From the NCBI RefSeq assembly GCF_004361815.1, contig NZ_SNWA01000003.1, forward strand, positions 496,001-560,000: 64,000 nucleotides of DNA. The letters are read 5' to 3'. Under the pieces are notes generated by a model. It had not been told where the DNA came from. It searched no databases and saw only the letters and a program-made list of their open reading frames with translations. Below are positions 28,414-37,835 of this stretch, piece by piece (position 1 is the stretch's first letter; each line of letters begins with the position of its first letter). The position numbers and the translations under genes were made by a program. This DNA is from Paraburkholderia sp. BL10I2N1 (GTDB lineage: Bacteria; Pseudomonadota; Gammaproteobacteria; Burkholderiales; Burkholderiaceae).

Positions 28414-28560
28414 GCTTGACCTCTTTGACGGTAAACGCAGGCGGTCAGGCGAGGCGAAATGGTACATCCGGACAACATAAACCATGCAAGGATGTACCAC
28501 TTCGCCCCATGCCTGACGGCTTCCACGGGCATAAGGCGACAGGTGCCGCGGCAAGCAATG

Positions 28561-29400
28561 TCACGTCGCTATCTGTCGCGCCGCGCTTCTGGACCTCAGC
28601 CACTCCATCGTCACCAGAAGCAGGCTGGAAAATACAATCAGAATTGTCGCAAGGGCAGCAATCGTCGGAGTAATGTTTTCCCGGAGGCCGATGAACATCT
28701 GCAACGGCAATGTACCTTGTGTCGGACCCGCGATGAACATCGTGATGACGACATCATCGAGCGACGTGGCGAATGCAAACAGGGCTCCAGAAATAACGCC
28801 CGGCGCAATGATGGGCAGGGTGACGGAGAAGAACGTCCTGACGGGCGACGCACCGAGGCTCAGGCTCGCGCGCACGTAATTCTGGTTGAACCCGGCAAGG
28901 GTGGCGTTGACAGTGACCACCACGAATGGAGCAGCGATAGCGGTATGACCGAAAATCAGACCAAGGTACGACCCGGCTAAGCCCCACTTCGCAAAGAACA
29001 GATACATCCCGACGGCAGTGACGATCACCGGCACGATCATCGGCGAGATCAATATGCCGATCAGCGCGCCCTTGCCTTTGAACGTCGCCTTGTTGAGGCC
29101 TAACGCGGCCAACGTCCCGAGGACAGTGGCCAGGATCGTGGCAAGCGGGGTTATGATGAAGCTGTTTTTTCCGGCACGAAGCCAGTCAATGGACGTAAAC
29201 AGATTGTGGTACCACTTGAACGAGAACTTGTGTATCGGATAGACCAGGAATGTATTGTCCGTGAAAGAAAGCGGGATGATCACCAGTATCGGCAAGACCA
29301 GAAACAGCAGGATCATGACATTGGTCGATCGCAAAAAGTAGTGCCACGCGATCTCGGGAGCCGATGTATAAGGTGCAAAACGCGATACGGTCGTTTTCAT
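28561..29400 (-). CDS. ABC importer permease, polyamine/betaine-type (PotC-like)
   Basis: The 279-residue inner-membrane protein has six predicted spans and the ABC permease EAA loop (ASLSLGASPVRTFFSVTLPI, with the conserved Gly). It is the PotC-type half-permease of a spermidine/putrescine-family transporter. It begins four bases after the previous permease gene, so the two are co-translated. In this setting the substrate is more likely DMSP or another onium/betaine-like compound than a polyamine. Substrate assignment is inference from neighbours. Confidence 0.87.
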   Translation of the reverse strand: MKTTVSRFAPYTSAPEIAWHYFLRSTNVMILLFLVLPILVIIPLSFTDNTFLVYPIHKFSFKWYHNLFTSIDWLRAGKNSFIITPLATILATVLGTLAALGLNKATFKGKGALIGILISPMIVPVIVTAVGMYLFFAKWGLAGSYLGLIFGHTAIAAPFVVVTVNATLAGFNQNYVRASLSLGASPVRTFFSVTLPIIAPGVISGALFAFATSLDDVVITMFIAGPTQGTLPLQMFIGLRENITPTIAALATILIVFSSLLLVTMEWLRSRSAARQIAT

Positions 29401-29404
29401 GGTC

Positions 29405-30667
29405 CTAACCTACCTTCAGTTCGTTGCCGACGATCTTTCGATAAACACCGAAGAGTATCAACGTCACGAGAAGCAGAACCGCTCCCAGTGCGCACGCCAT
29501 CCCCCAGTTCAAGGCCACATTCGTGAAATACGCGATGTAGTAGCTCACCATCTGGTCGCCGGCTCCGCCCAGCAATGCGGGAGTGATGTAGTAGCCCAAC
29601 GCCGTGATGAATACCAGCAGTCCGCCGGCGCCGACTCCCGGCAGCGTTTGCGGAAAGTAGACCTTCCAGAACGCGCCGAACGGGTGACTGCCCAGCGAGA
29701 TCGCTGCCTTCGTATAGCTGGCTGGCACGGATTTCATGACGCTGTACAGCGGCAGGATCATGAACGGCAGGAGGATATGAGTCATCGAGACCAGCACCCC
29801 CGTCCGGTTGAACAGCAGTGTCAATGGAGACGATATCAGGTCCAGCGACAGCAACGCCTTGTTGACGAGGCCGGATCCTTGAAGGATGACGATCCAGGCG
29901 GAGATCCGCACAAGGATCGAAGTCCAGAAGGGAAGGAGCACCAGAATCATCAGCAGATTTGCCTTACCCGCCGGCAGACTGGAGATCCAGTATGCCAGGG
30001 GGTAGCCGAGGAGCAGCGCGGCGAGCGTTACCAGGCCGCTAATCACGAACGTTCGCTTGAATACCTCCTGATATGCCGAGGCGCCTGGATCAACCGGAAC
30101 GATGTCACCGGCAGGATTGCGACGGTAGTCCGCCGTCGCGAGGAGATACTGGCTTGTGTATCGGGATGAATCTTTAGCGATTGCCTGCCAGTAACCGGGA
30201 TCTTCCCAACGCCTGTCGATTTCGATCAGCTTTTGTCGAACCTCGTGCGCAGGCAGCGCTGAATCATTGTCGCCGAACGGAAGTGCACTCGAAGTCTTGT
30301 AAAACAACGAACGGAAACCCTCCTTCTGCCCGTTCAGTCGACCGGCAGCGGTACCCGAACTGTTGTTCCCGCCGTTGCGCTCGATATCCAGCATCAGCCC
30401 GCGAAAGGCGTCATCCGGAACTGCCGATTTCCGATCCCAGTTTCGCAGCGCCGCCGTCGTGTCTGGCAACGCGTCAACGACTTCCGGACTCTGAATCGAC
30501 CGCGAAATCATCGACGCAACGGGCATCACGAATACCAGAAAAATGAAAATAGCGAGAGGAGCGACCAGCGCCAGCGCCGCCATCTGCTTACGTAAATTCA
30601 CGTTCCTGAGCGATCGCTTGAGCTCACGCAAATGCCAATCCTGCTGCTGAGTAGTTACCGCGCTCAT
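29405..30667 (-). CDS. ABC importer permease, polyamine/betaine-type (PotB-like)
   Basis: The 420-residue permease is about 120 residues longer than PotB because of a large periplasmic insertion (about 65-190) between the first span and the core. The core has the remaining spans and the EAA loop (KAAISLGSHPFGAFWKVYFP). Long PotB-like permeases with this insertion are common in betaproteobacterial opine/polyamine-type systems. AAGGAG precedes the ATG. It lies between the binding protein and the second permease. With the ATPase at 31797 it completes an importer. Confidence 0.86.
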   Translation of the reverse strand: MSAVTTQQQDWHLRELKRSLRNVNLRKQMAALALVAPLAIFIFLVFVMPVASMISRSIQSPEVVDALPDTTAALRNWDRKSAVPDDAFRGLMLDIERNGGNNSSGTAAGRLNGQKEGFRSLFYKTSSALPFGDNDSALPAHEVRQKLIEIDRRWEDPGYWQAIAKDSSRYTSQYLLATADYRRNPAGDIVPVDPGASAYQEVFKRTFVISGLVTLAALLLGYPLAYWISSLPAGKANLLMILVLLPFWTSILVRISAWIVILQGSGLVNKALLSLDLISSPLTLLFNRTGVLVSMTHILLPFMILPLYSVMKSVPASYTKAAISLGSHPFGAFWKVYFPQTLPGVGAGGLLVFITALGYYITPALLGGAGDQMVSYYIAYFTNVALNWGMACALGAVLLLVTLILFGVYRKIVGNELKVG

Positions 30668-30719
30668 GTCTCTCTCCTTCGCGTACCCGTGCGTTCGAGC
30701 GATGGGTACGCAATTCGCG

Positions 30720-31757
30720 TTATTTCGCTGCCCACGCGGTGAAACGCTGTTCTAGCGCGTCGCCGTGGTCGGTCCAGAACTCTACGTCGTTGGGGATAGC
30801 GTCTTTGCCGTTCTTCGGCGAGTTAGGCAGGTTTACAAGAGTGGCTGCATCAAGCAGCTTTAAGGCGCCCTTGTTGGTTGGCCCGTACGGAATGTGCTGC
30901 GCGAACGCAGCTTGAGCCTGAGGTTCGAGCACGTAGGCAAGGTACTTCTCGGCTGCATCCTTATTTTTTGAGCCCTTCGGAATCACGAAAAAGTCCAGCT
31001 CATAGATGCTTTGGTCCCACGAGATACCCAGGTTCTTGTTCCCTGCCCGCATTGCGGCATCGATGCGGCCGTTATACGCGGTGGACATCGAAACATCACC
31101 GGCGACCAGGAACTGCGGCGGCTGTGCGCCAGCCTCCCACCACTGAATGTATGGCTTGAGCCCGTCCATCTTCTTGAACGCCCGATTGACGCCAGCCTCC
31201 GTGCCCAGCACGGTGTACACGTCTTTCGCCGGAACGCCATCTGCCATCAGTGCGAATTCGAGGTTATAACGTGCCTCCTTCTTCATGCCACGCTTGCCAG
31301 GAAATTTCTTGACGTCCCAAAAATCCTTCCAGCCCTGTGGCGTGCCCTTCGTCAGCGTCGGGTTGTAGGCCAGCACGGTCGACCACACGAATGTGCCGGC
31401 AGCGCAGGGAGTCACCGATCCAGGCAGCAGATCACCCTTTTTCGCGATCTTCGACCAGTCGAGCTTCTCGAAGAGTCCGTCCTGACAGCCGCGTCCGATG
31501 TCTGCCGACTCGACTTCAACGACATCCCACGTGACATCTTTGGCGTCGACCATCGCTTTGACTTTGGCCATTTCGCCCGTGTACTCAATCGCATTCGTCG
31601 GAATACCGCTCGCTTTCGAGAACGGTTCAACCCAGGCAGCCTTCTCGGCGTTCCCCACGGCGCCACCGTAATTGACCGTCGTAAGGCCGTCGGCCAATGC
31701 GAAAGCGGAACAACACATCATGGCAGCGACGCTGACCGTATTTCTAAAGAACCTCAT
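30720..31757 (-). CDS. Periplasmic substrate-binding protein of the polyamine/betaine-type ABC importer
   Basis: The 345-residue protein has a Sec signal peptide (about 1-22; charged MRFFRN, hydrophobic VSVAAMMCCSAFALA). The mature part is PotD/spermidine-type: WDVVEVESADIGRGCQDGLF, LAYNPT, and a C-terminal AQHIPYGPTNKGA. It captures the ligand in the periplasm and delivers it to the permease pair. AAGGAG lies before the ATG. Aromatic residues typical for onium ligands (WW, YxW) are present, but I cannot decide between polyamine and DMSP by reading. Confidence 0.88.
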   Translation of the reverse strand: MRFFRNTVSVAAMMCCSAFALADGLTTVNYGGAVGNAEKAAWVEPFSKASGIPTNAIEYTGEMAKVKAMVDAKDVTWDVVEVESADIGRGCQDGLFEKLDWSKIAKKGDLLPGSVTPCAAGTFVWSTVLAYNPTLTKGTPQGWKDFWDVKKFPGKRGMKKEARYNLEFALMADGVPAKDVYTVLGTEAGVNRAFKKMDGLKPYIQWWEAGAQPPQFLVAGDVSMSTAYNGRIDAAMRAGNKNLGISWDQSIYELDFFVIPKGSKNKDAAEKYLAYVLEPQAQAAFAQHIPYGPTNKGALKLLDAATLVNLPNSPKNGKDAIPNDVEFWTDHGDALEQRFTAWAAK

Positions 31758-31796
31758 TTCGTTCTCCTTGGCACAAGGTGATTTCGCTACGCGTGG

Positions 31797-32888
31797 TCAA
31801 TTGAAAACTCTCAGATGATCTTCATGAAACGACAACGCGATTCGATTTCCCGGTTGGACATGGGCCGCCCCGTCCTGCCCGAGCGGAACCTTCACGAAAC
31901 ACTCTGTTGCTCCGGGGCAGCGGCAGCGTAGCCGGACGTGATCGCCGAAGTAGATCATCCCAAGCGTTTCGCTGTTGATGACATTGCGCTGCTGTTCGGA
32001 TTGCCGTCCAATCGAGAGCCGCTCGGGACGGATCACCCCTGTGGCGTGGCTACCGACATTGACCCCGGCAACATTCAGCGCACGTACGGTCGTACCGTCT
32101 GCAATACGCAACTCGCAATAATTACCGTCCCGGCTTACGACGGTGCCTTCCACCCGATTACTGTCACCAATGAAGTTGGCTACAAACAGATTCGTCGGCG
32201 ATTCGTAGAGCGAGTCGACCTGGTCGAGCTGTTGAATCACCCCCTGATCAAAGACCGCTACTCGATCTGACATCGTGAGCGCCTCACCTTGATCGTGTGT
32301 GACGTACACAAAGGTCAGGCCAAGGGATTCGTGCAATGCCTTGAGTTCTATCTGCATGTGCTCGCGCAGCTGTTTGTCCAGCGCGCCAAGCGGTTCGTCC
32401 ATCAGCACAAGCTTTGGGTTGAACACCAGCGCACGCGCAAGCGCCACGCGCTGTTGCTGACCGCCTGAGAGCTGACCTGGCATTCGCTTACCCAGCTTTT
32501 CCATGTGGACCATCTCGAGCGCCCGCTTGACGCGCGCGGCCCGCTCGTCTGTCGGCATCTTGCGAACCTTGAGGGGATACTCGAGGTTCTGTCCGACGGT
32601 CAGGTGTGGGAAGAGTGCATAGTTCTGAAATACCATTCCGATGTCGCGTTTATGCGGCGGAATACGATTGAGCAACTGACCGTCCAGCCAGATTTCTCCA
32701 TCGGTTGGGTATTCAAACCCGGCGAGCATCATGAGACAGGTGGTCTTTCCCGAGCCGGACGGACCGAGCAAAGTGAGAAACTCCCCCTTCTGGATGTCGA
32801 GATTCAGGTCTTTGACGACGAGTGTTTCTCCGTCGTATGTCTTCCGAACATGGCGGAAGCTCACAAATGTGTTGCCCTGGTTTTGCAT
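31797..32888 (-). CDS. ABC importer ATPase (PotA-like)
   Basis: The 363-residue ATPase has Walker A GPSGSGKTT, the signature LSGGQQQRVALARAL, Walker B LVLMDEPLGALD, the switch His in VYVTHDQGEALTMSD and a C-terminal TOBE regulatory domain (about 280-363). The start ATG at 32888 is chosen because it gives the family N-terminus (TFVSFRHVRKTYDGET) and has AAGGT upstream; an open frame to 33212 adds a leader that looks non-coding. It powers the importer encoded just downstream and is the first transporter gene after dddD. Confidence 0.92.
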   Translation of the reverse strand: MQNQGNTFVSFRHVRKTYDGETLVVKDLNLDIQKGEFLTLLGPSGSGKTTCLMMLAGFEYPTDGEIWLDGQLLNRIPPHKRDIGMVFQNYALFPHLTVGQNLEYPLKVRKMPTDERAARVKRALEMVHMEKLGKRMPGQLSGGQQQRVALARALVFNPKLVLMDEPLGALDKQLREHMQIELKALHESLGLTFVYVTHDQGEALTMSDRVAVFDQGVIQQLDQVDSLYESPTNLFVANFIGDSNRVEGTVVSRDGNYCELRIADGTTVRALNVAGVNVGSHATGVIRPERLSIGRQSEQQRNVINSETLGMIYFGDHVRLRCRCPGATECFVKVPLGQDGAAHVQPGNRIALSFHEDHLRVFN

Positions 32889-33265
32889 GATCGTTACCTT
32901 CAATGTCTTTCGGTGCGGAAGGCACCTGGCAGCGCAGGCGGTAGCGCTGTGTCTGCAGATCGGCTGCGGCGACAGGGAGGCGCACAGGGGACCTCCTTCC
33001 CCGTGCCTCGCCATGGGCGTCTTCGCGCCATGTGCTGCGTAGCTCGATTGAGGTTCTCGATAACGATTTCTGCGCCTCGCCGGGTGTTTTCGGTACCCGG
33101 GAGGTTGCGGTGTCGTCCGTGCATCTTCGTCTCCAATCTTATAAATATTCGAACACCTCTTCGCTACAGCCTTTTTTCTTTTAAGGTGCTTGCTGCTATC
33201 GTTCGCGTCCACACATCAGCGGAACGGTCGCGATTTGTTCCGGCTTGCCCGCAACGGTGACGTGT
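32889..33265. other. Gap between dddD and the transporter operon; likely promoter region
   Basis: This 377-base gap holds no convincing gene. It becomes AT-rich around 33125-33185, about 240-300 bases before the ATPase start, and probably contains a promoter for the transporter genes. Its length suggests that dddD and the transporter are separately transcribed or that a long leader exists. Confidence 0.45.
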
Positions 33266-35764
33266 TCAGCTGGGCAAGTACTCTTCGCACCAGCTTTCGC
33301 CGACCGCCCCTCGCGCAATCAACGTCGCAATCTGGGTATCGCTGTAGCCCATCTTGCACAGAACCCCTCGGGTCGAGGCACCAAACTTTTCTGCTGGCGC
33401 CAGTGCGCGGATCGGAGCAACGTGAGGGCGAATCGCAAAAGGATCGAGTTGGGTGACGCGTCGTCCGCTCGGATGCCCGGCATACACACTGAATGAATAG
33501 CTGCCGTTATCGATGCCCGGACGATTGTCTGCAGCGCGACTGTAGCGTTGGCGCAAGTTGTCGATATTGTCCGGAATGGCCGCGGCCACATTGGCCGCTT
33601 GCAACCGCGTCTGCCAGGTTTCGGCGGAGGCCGTGGCGAGCGCGGAGCTGAGAAACGCTGCGGGATCCGCCGCGCCGCGGATGCCCGTCAGCCCCTCTAC
33701 GGCGTTTAGCTTGTCCAGTTCCTTTGCGCTGGCGTCCACATACAACCAGTCATCCGCGGCCCGAAAGAAGCGCGACAGGTTGCCAAAGCCCTGGGCGCTA
33801 CGGCCGGAAGGCTCATCGAACGGAGCCCGCCCTGGGTAGTCGTAGCAGAAGGGGATCTGCACCAGGTTGCCGAGCGATGCCAGGGAGGTCCGGGCACGGC
33901 TGATCTCGCCGGTTCTGGCTTTGCGATATAACGCGGCGGCAACGCCGAGCGCTGCAGCGAACCCGCAATTCACGTCAATGGTTCCCACGTGAGCGTGTTC
34001 CTCTGGCGTTGCCATGCCGCCGCCGAAGCGCAGCATGATGCCGGTGCCAGCCTGGATCAAGTCGTCGTAACCGAGATAATCGGTTCGCGGGCCGCGACGC
34101 GGTCCGCCAAAGCAATCCAGTTGACAGAAGATCACGCCAGGGTTGACGGCCTGGAGACTCGCTTCGTCAAGACCCAACGGTGCCAGTTGACGATCCGGCG
34201 CATTCATCACGATCACGTCAACCGAACGAACCAATTGGTTAAACACCTCGCGTCCGTCAGGGTGGTTCAGGTCGACCAGGACGCTTTGCTTGCCGCGGCC
34301 CGAAGACATGCCAAAGACCACTGTGTTCCAGGGATCATAGTTGGGTGTTACGGGGTCGAGCTTGATGACATCGGCGCCGAACCGGCCGAGGTAGGAGGTC
34401 GAATGCGGACCCGCGATGACATTGGTCAGATCGAGAATACGCACACCGTCAAGCCAGCCGCCAACATGCTGTTCAGATGGGGGCGGCAGTGCCGTGGGCG
34501 CGCACTTATCCAGGATGGCCAGGGCTTCCTTGAGACTTACCGTGCGGCGTGAGTCGGGCGAGAGCATCAAGTCGGCACTGTCTTCCAGCCAGGCGATCGC
34601 GCCGGGCTGTTTCATGTTGCCGTACTGGTAGTCGTCGACATCGACCACCAGCCCCGCGGCGTTCGCGTGCTCGTCGTGCAACCACTCATGAGTCGAGCGG
34701 TGGGGCGCCCCGGGAAACCGGCCTTCGCCGAAAATTTTTTCCCACTCGGCCGCTGTCTTGGTCAGGAACACTTCCTTCATGCGTGCCGAAATGCGCTGGG
34801 CCCAATGGTCAGGCAACGGGTAGACACCGAGTGAGGCATCCCCCTCCCACTGACAGAGAGGAAGGTATGGGTCGCTCACTGTCGGCAGCCCGGCAGATAG
34901 CATTTCCTCATACAACCCCATCGCCTGAAGGCAACGCTTGGCGTGCGAGCGGTGTGACGGGCATACCGCATAGAACTTGCGACCGTCCGCGCACTCGTAC
35001 GTGCGGTAAAAGGGGTCGAGATATTCTTGCAGTTCTTCGTAGCTGAGGTTCATCGGAAGATTTTCCGACCGCCGCCGCTCAATTTCCTTTTCACGTAAGG
35101 TCTTGTAGCGTTCGGGATAACCGTCGATCTTGATCGAGTTGTAAGACAGCCCCTCCATCACCGCCGCGGCCAGAGGCACCTCGATTTGATCACCCACTCC
35201 CGTGCGCTCCCGCGCTTGCAGAGCGAGTGCCACCGCGGAGACAGCCAGCATGGTGCCGTAGGACGATGCTAGCGGCAGCGGCGAAAAGCTCGGGTTTATC
35301 CCCATCAGTACGCGGTTCTGACCCATATCGGTGAATACCCCGGAGGCCGACGCAATAATCGGCTCGAGGGCGCGCCAGTGACGACGCAGCGGGTCGTTGC
35401 TGGCGAAGCCAGGGATGGACAGCGTAATGAGCTCGGGCCTTTGACGACGCAGCTCGGCAAAGTCCAGGCCCAAACGGGTCATGACATCCGGCCGGAAGTT
35501 CTCGATTACGATATCGGCACGCGCGATGAATGCCATGGCCGCCTCGAGCCCCTGCGCGGACTTCAGGTCAAGCTGCAAGCAATACTTGTTGCGGTTCAGT
35601 ACGGCGTTGGCCGGGCTGTCCCAAAGCGGCCCAGCAGGGGGATCGATGTGAATGACGGTGGCGCCGAGATCCGCCAGGATCATCGCCACGGCCGGGCCGG
35701 CGATGTACTGGCCAAAGTCGATGACTTTTACGCCGCTAAAAGGCAGTTGATTATGCTTTCCCAT
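33266..35764 (-). CDS. dddD: DMSP CoA-transferase/lyase DddD (two fused class III CoA-transferase domains)
   Basis: The 832-residue protein contains two CaiB/BaiF domains in tandem. Domain 1 (about 1-400) starts FSGVKVIDFGQYIAGPAVAM. Domain 2 (about 445-820) starts LDGVRILDLTNVIAGPHSTS and has the probable CoA-accepting Asp at about 597 in GTIDVNCGF. DddD of Marinomonas and Burkholderia ambifaria has this size and double architecture. It adds CoA to DMSP and releases dimethyl sulfide, leaving 3-hydroxypropionyl-CoA. Neighbours dddB, dddC, acuI and a LysR gene agree. Start ATG 35764 gives the family N-terminus; an ATG 15 bases upstream is possible. A double-domain carnitine-type CoA-transferase is the alternative. 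Confidence 0.88.
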   Translation of the reverse strand: MGKHNQLPFSGVKVIDFGQYIAGPAVAMILADLGATVIHIDPPAGPLWDSPANAVLNRNKYCLQLDLKSAQGLEAAMAFIARADIVIENFRPDVMTRLGLDFAELRRQRPELITLSIPGFASNDPLRRHWRALEPIIASASGVFTDMGQNRVLMGINPSFSPLPLASSYGTMLAVSAVALALQARERTGVGDQIEVPLAAAVMEGLSYNSIKIDGYPERYKTLREKEIERRRSENLPMNLSYEELQEYLDPFYRTYECADGRKFYAVCPSHRSHAKRCLQAMGLYEEMLSAGLPTVSDPYLPLCQWEGDASLGVYPLPDHWAQRISARMKEVFLTKTAAEWEKIFGEGRFPGAPHRSTHEWLHDEHANAAGLVVDVDDYQYGNMKQPGAIAWLEDSADLMLSPDSRRTVSLKEALAILDKCAPTALPPPSEQHVGGWLDGVRILDLTNVIAGPHSTSYLGRFGADVIKLDPVTPNYDPWNTVVFGMSSGRGKQSVLVDLNHPDGREVFNQLVRSVDVIVMNAPDRQLAPLGLDEASLQAVNPGVIFCQLDCFGGPRRGPRTDYLGYDDLIQAGTGIMLRFGGGMATPEEHAHVGTIDVNCGFAAALGVAAALYRKARTGEISRARTSLASLGNLVQIPFCYDYPGRAPFDEPSGRSAQGFGNLSRFFRAADDWLYVDASAKELDKLNAVEGLTGIRGAADPAAFLSSALATASAETWQTRLQAANVAAAIPDNIDNLRQRYSRAADNRPGIDNGSYSFSVYAGHPSGRRVTQLDPFAIRPHVAPIRALAPAEKFGASTRGVLCKMGYSDTQIATLIARGAVGESWCEEYLPS

Positions 35765-35848
35765 GGTTCGCCGACTCATCTCCAGGACCTGCAGATATTC
35801 CGAAACGCAGGTCATCATTGTGGTGGGTCGCCGCCAGCACCCATCAAC

Positions 35849-35863
35849 CGCATTTCGAATGCG
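35849..35863. promoter_or_regulatory. Candidate LysR operator upstream of dddD
   Basis: CGCATT-TCG-AATGCG is a perfect inverted repeat lying 85-99 bases before the dddD start and between dddD and the LysR gene. LysR regulators bind short dyads (T-N11-A type) at about this distance. Function is inferred. Confidence 0.45.
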
Positions 35864-36051
35864 AGGCGAGTGGCCTTGGCGACGAACTGGGGATCACTGT
35901 CGGATACAACGGGGAGCCGGTAAAGCAATAAAAAAAACGAGGATGGGGTTGTTTTATTTATGGCTGAGGCCGGCGGAGTGAACGCGCAGGAAAATGGCCA
36001 GTCAATCGCTGGCAGCCCGGCGAAATGGACGTGCGATGTCAGCCTGCTTGA

Positions 36052-36960
36052 TCAGTTCCGCGCACGCCCCTCCTGGGCCTTCGCACTCAACCAGGCCACG
36101 AACGCCGCGGCATCAGGGTTGACGATGCTATGCGGAGAATAGACCAGGTAGAAAGCTTCACTGGTCGTAATCTGGGATTTGAACGGCGCTATCAGTTGCC
36201 CGGCATCCAGCATCGACTGGACCAGCGACGAGCGCGCCAAGGCCACCCCTTGACCAAGCTCGGCCATTCTCAAAGCAGAGATCAATGTATCGAACTGCAT
36301 TCCCTTCGAAGAGTCGACCTGTCCCGCGCCTGCTTTCTTCAACCAGTATCCCCAGCCCTCCTCGTAGCCCAGGACGTGGAGCAGTTCGTGGTGACGGAGA
36401 TCCTTCGGAGAAGCCAGTGGCGCCTGTTCGGACGGCAAGGATGGGGCGCATACCGGCAGCAACGTATCCCAGGTCAGCCGCTCGGCCTTGAGTCCCGTCC
36501 ATTCTCCATGTCCATAGCGGATTTCCATATCGGCTTCGACGTCGGTAACGCTCGAATCGCCCCCCCATATGTTGCTGGTGATACGCAGATTGACCTCGGG
36601 GTGGCGTTCACGAAAGTCGGGTAAACGCATTGCCAGCCAATGGGTAAAAAACACCAGGCTGACCCGAACGGTAAGGACTCTGCCGTGACCTTGCCCGAAG
36701 ATCTCTTCAGTTGCGGCCGCCAGTCGCTCTACGGCCTCGTGGACAACCGGCAAATAGGCTAGCCCGGCCTCAGTGAGCTCGAGTCCTCTTGGCAAGCGCT
36801 TAAAGAGGACTGCCCCCAACTGCGACTCGAGTCCCTTCACCTGCTGGCTTACCGCCGCCTGGGTCAGGTTCAACTCTGTCGCTGCATGGGTGAAACTGAG
36901 ATGCCGGGCAGAGGATTCAAATGCGCGCAACCAGTTAAGCGGAGGTAATCGTTTTTTCAT
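36052..36960 (-). CDS. LysR-family regulator (GcvA-like), probable regulator of the DMSP genes
   Basis: The 302-residue protein has an N-terminal winged helix (LNWLRAFESSARHLSFTHAA, then LNLTQAAVSQQVKGLESQLG) and a periplasmic-binding-like effector domain from about residue 90. The N-terminal form is that of the GcvA/AmpR branch. ddd clusters commonly carry a LysR regulator (DddR) that responds to DMSP or its 3-carbon product. It lies 287 bases upstream of dddD on the same strand. The target assignment is inferred from position only. Confidence 0.83.
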   Translation of the reverse strand: MKKRLPPLNWLRAFESSARHLSFTHAATELNLTQAAVSQQVKGLESQLGAVLFKRLPRGLELTEAGLAYLPVVHEAVERLAAATEEIFGQGHGRVLTVRVSLVFFTHWLAMRLPDFRERHPEVNLRITSNIWGGDSSVTDVEADMEIRYGHGEWTGLKAERLTWDTLLPVCAPSLPSEQAPLASPKDLRHHELLHVLGYEEGWGYWLKKAGAGQVDSSKGMQFDTLISALRMAELGQGVALARSSLVQSMLDAGQLIAPFKSQITTSEAFYLVYSPHSIVNPDAAAFVAWLSAKAQEGRARN

Positions 36961-37385
36961 TCTGCAGACCGTTTGACTAAAGCTGTCCGACTTCGTGGAT
37001 TAGTTGCGTGTTGCGGCAACTCAGGATCCACTAGACCTGCGGACGCGGCGGCGTTCCCAGGCGTCGACGAGTGCGTGCTCACTCCAATTGGGCAATCGAA
37101 CATATGTTAGCGCGGAATTTCGAGCACTCGGAAATGAAAAGCCCGGTGGCGTAAGGTCTGCGATATGCAGTTGAGAAGGCGAGGGATTGTTAGGGAAACA
37201 CTGATTTATGAGGCTCGGAAGTTATCGCAGAGGTAGCCGCTCCGGCAACCTGAATAGGGCGTCGCGCGATTCGGAGTGCCACGGATCGCGCGGGAACCCG
37301 CGCTACAATCGTGCGCTCAGTCATCGGCGGATGCGACATGGCTGATGCAGTGCCATGAGACCGCTCAACAGGAAGCCGCGAATCC
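36961..37385. other. Gap at the junction of the DMSP island and the second Tn3 element
   Basis: No gene is seen in these 425 bases. The left end of the following transposon should lie here. I could not identify a GGGG-starting repeat that matches the candidate right end (near 40893), so the junction is unplaced. Confidence 0.4.
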
Positions 37386-37820
37386 ATGAACACGAATGAA
37401 CCGCAATCGCCAGTCTGGCAGCCGATCACCGCGCTACCGGTCATCTTCGATCTCGCCGGCGCCCAGCTTGCCGAGGCGCAGGGCACTTTCGACGCGCTGG
37501 CGCAGTGCCGGTTGCATCCTCACGTGCTCGACGATGCAACGCTTGCCCGGACCTGTCAGGTCTATGGCGAGCAACGCGATTTTCTGCCGGTACAGCGCGA
37601 GCAGGTCGCACGGTGGCGGTCCGGACCGCTGACGCCGGAGCAACAGGAGGGAGTTGCCCATCTGACGGCGCGGATGGATCGGCTGGCTGCGTTACTCGAC
37701 GATATCCTTGCACTCGCAGACGAATTGTCGCGCGGTACGATCGACAGGATCATCGGAATGAGCGACGCGGATCTCGCTGCTGCCGTGCTATCCGGCGCGA
37801 TTAAACTTCCTCAACGTTGA
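37386..37820 (+). CDS. Small accessory protein of a Tn3-family transposon
   Basis: The 144-residue protein is acidic and helical, with no membrane span or known catalytic motif. A coiled region AHLTARMDRLAALLDDILALA occupies about 95-118. It ends 15 bases before the GTG start of tnpA, so it is co-expressed with it. Proteins of this size stand directly upstream of tnpA in several Tn3-family elements; in Tn4652 a small protein, TnpC, lowers transposase levels, and a similar role is possible. I do not recognise the family with certainty. Confidence 0.65.
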   Translation: MNTNEPQSPVWQPITALPVIFDLAGAQLAEAQGTFDALAQCRLHPHVLDDATLARTCQVYGEQRDFLPVQREQVARWRSGPLTPEQQEGVAHLTARMDRLAALLDDILALADELSRGTIDRIIGMSDADLAAAVLSGAIKLPQR

Positions 37821-37835
37821 CGGCGAACGCCCGGC

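Noticed and set aside
28561..32888. Housekeeping spermidine/putrescine transporter
   Set aside because: The family fits, but its position in one series between dddD and acuI makes a DMSP/onium role more likely; not proven.
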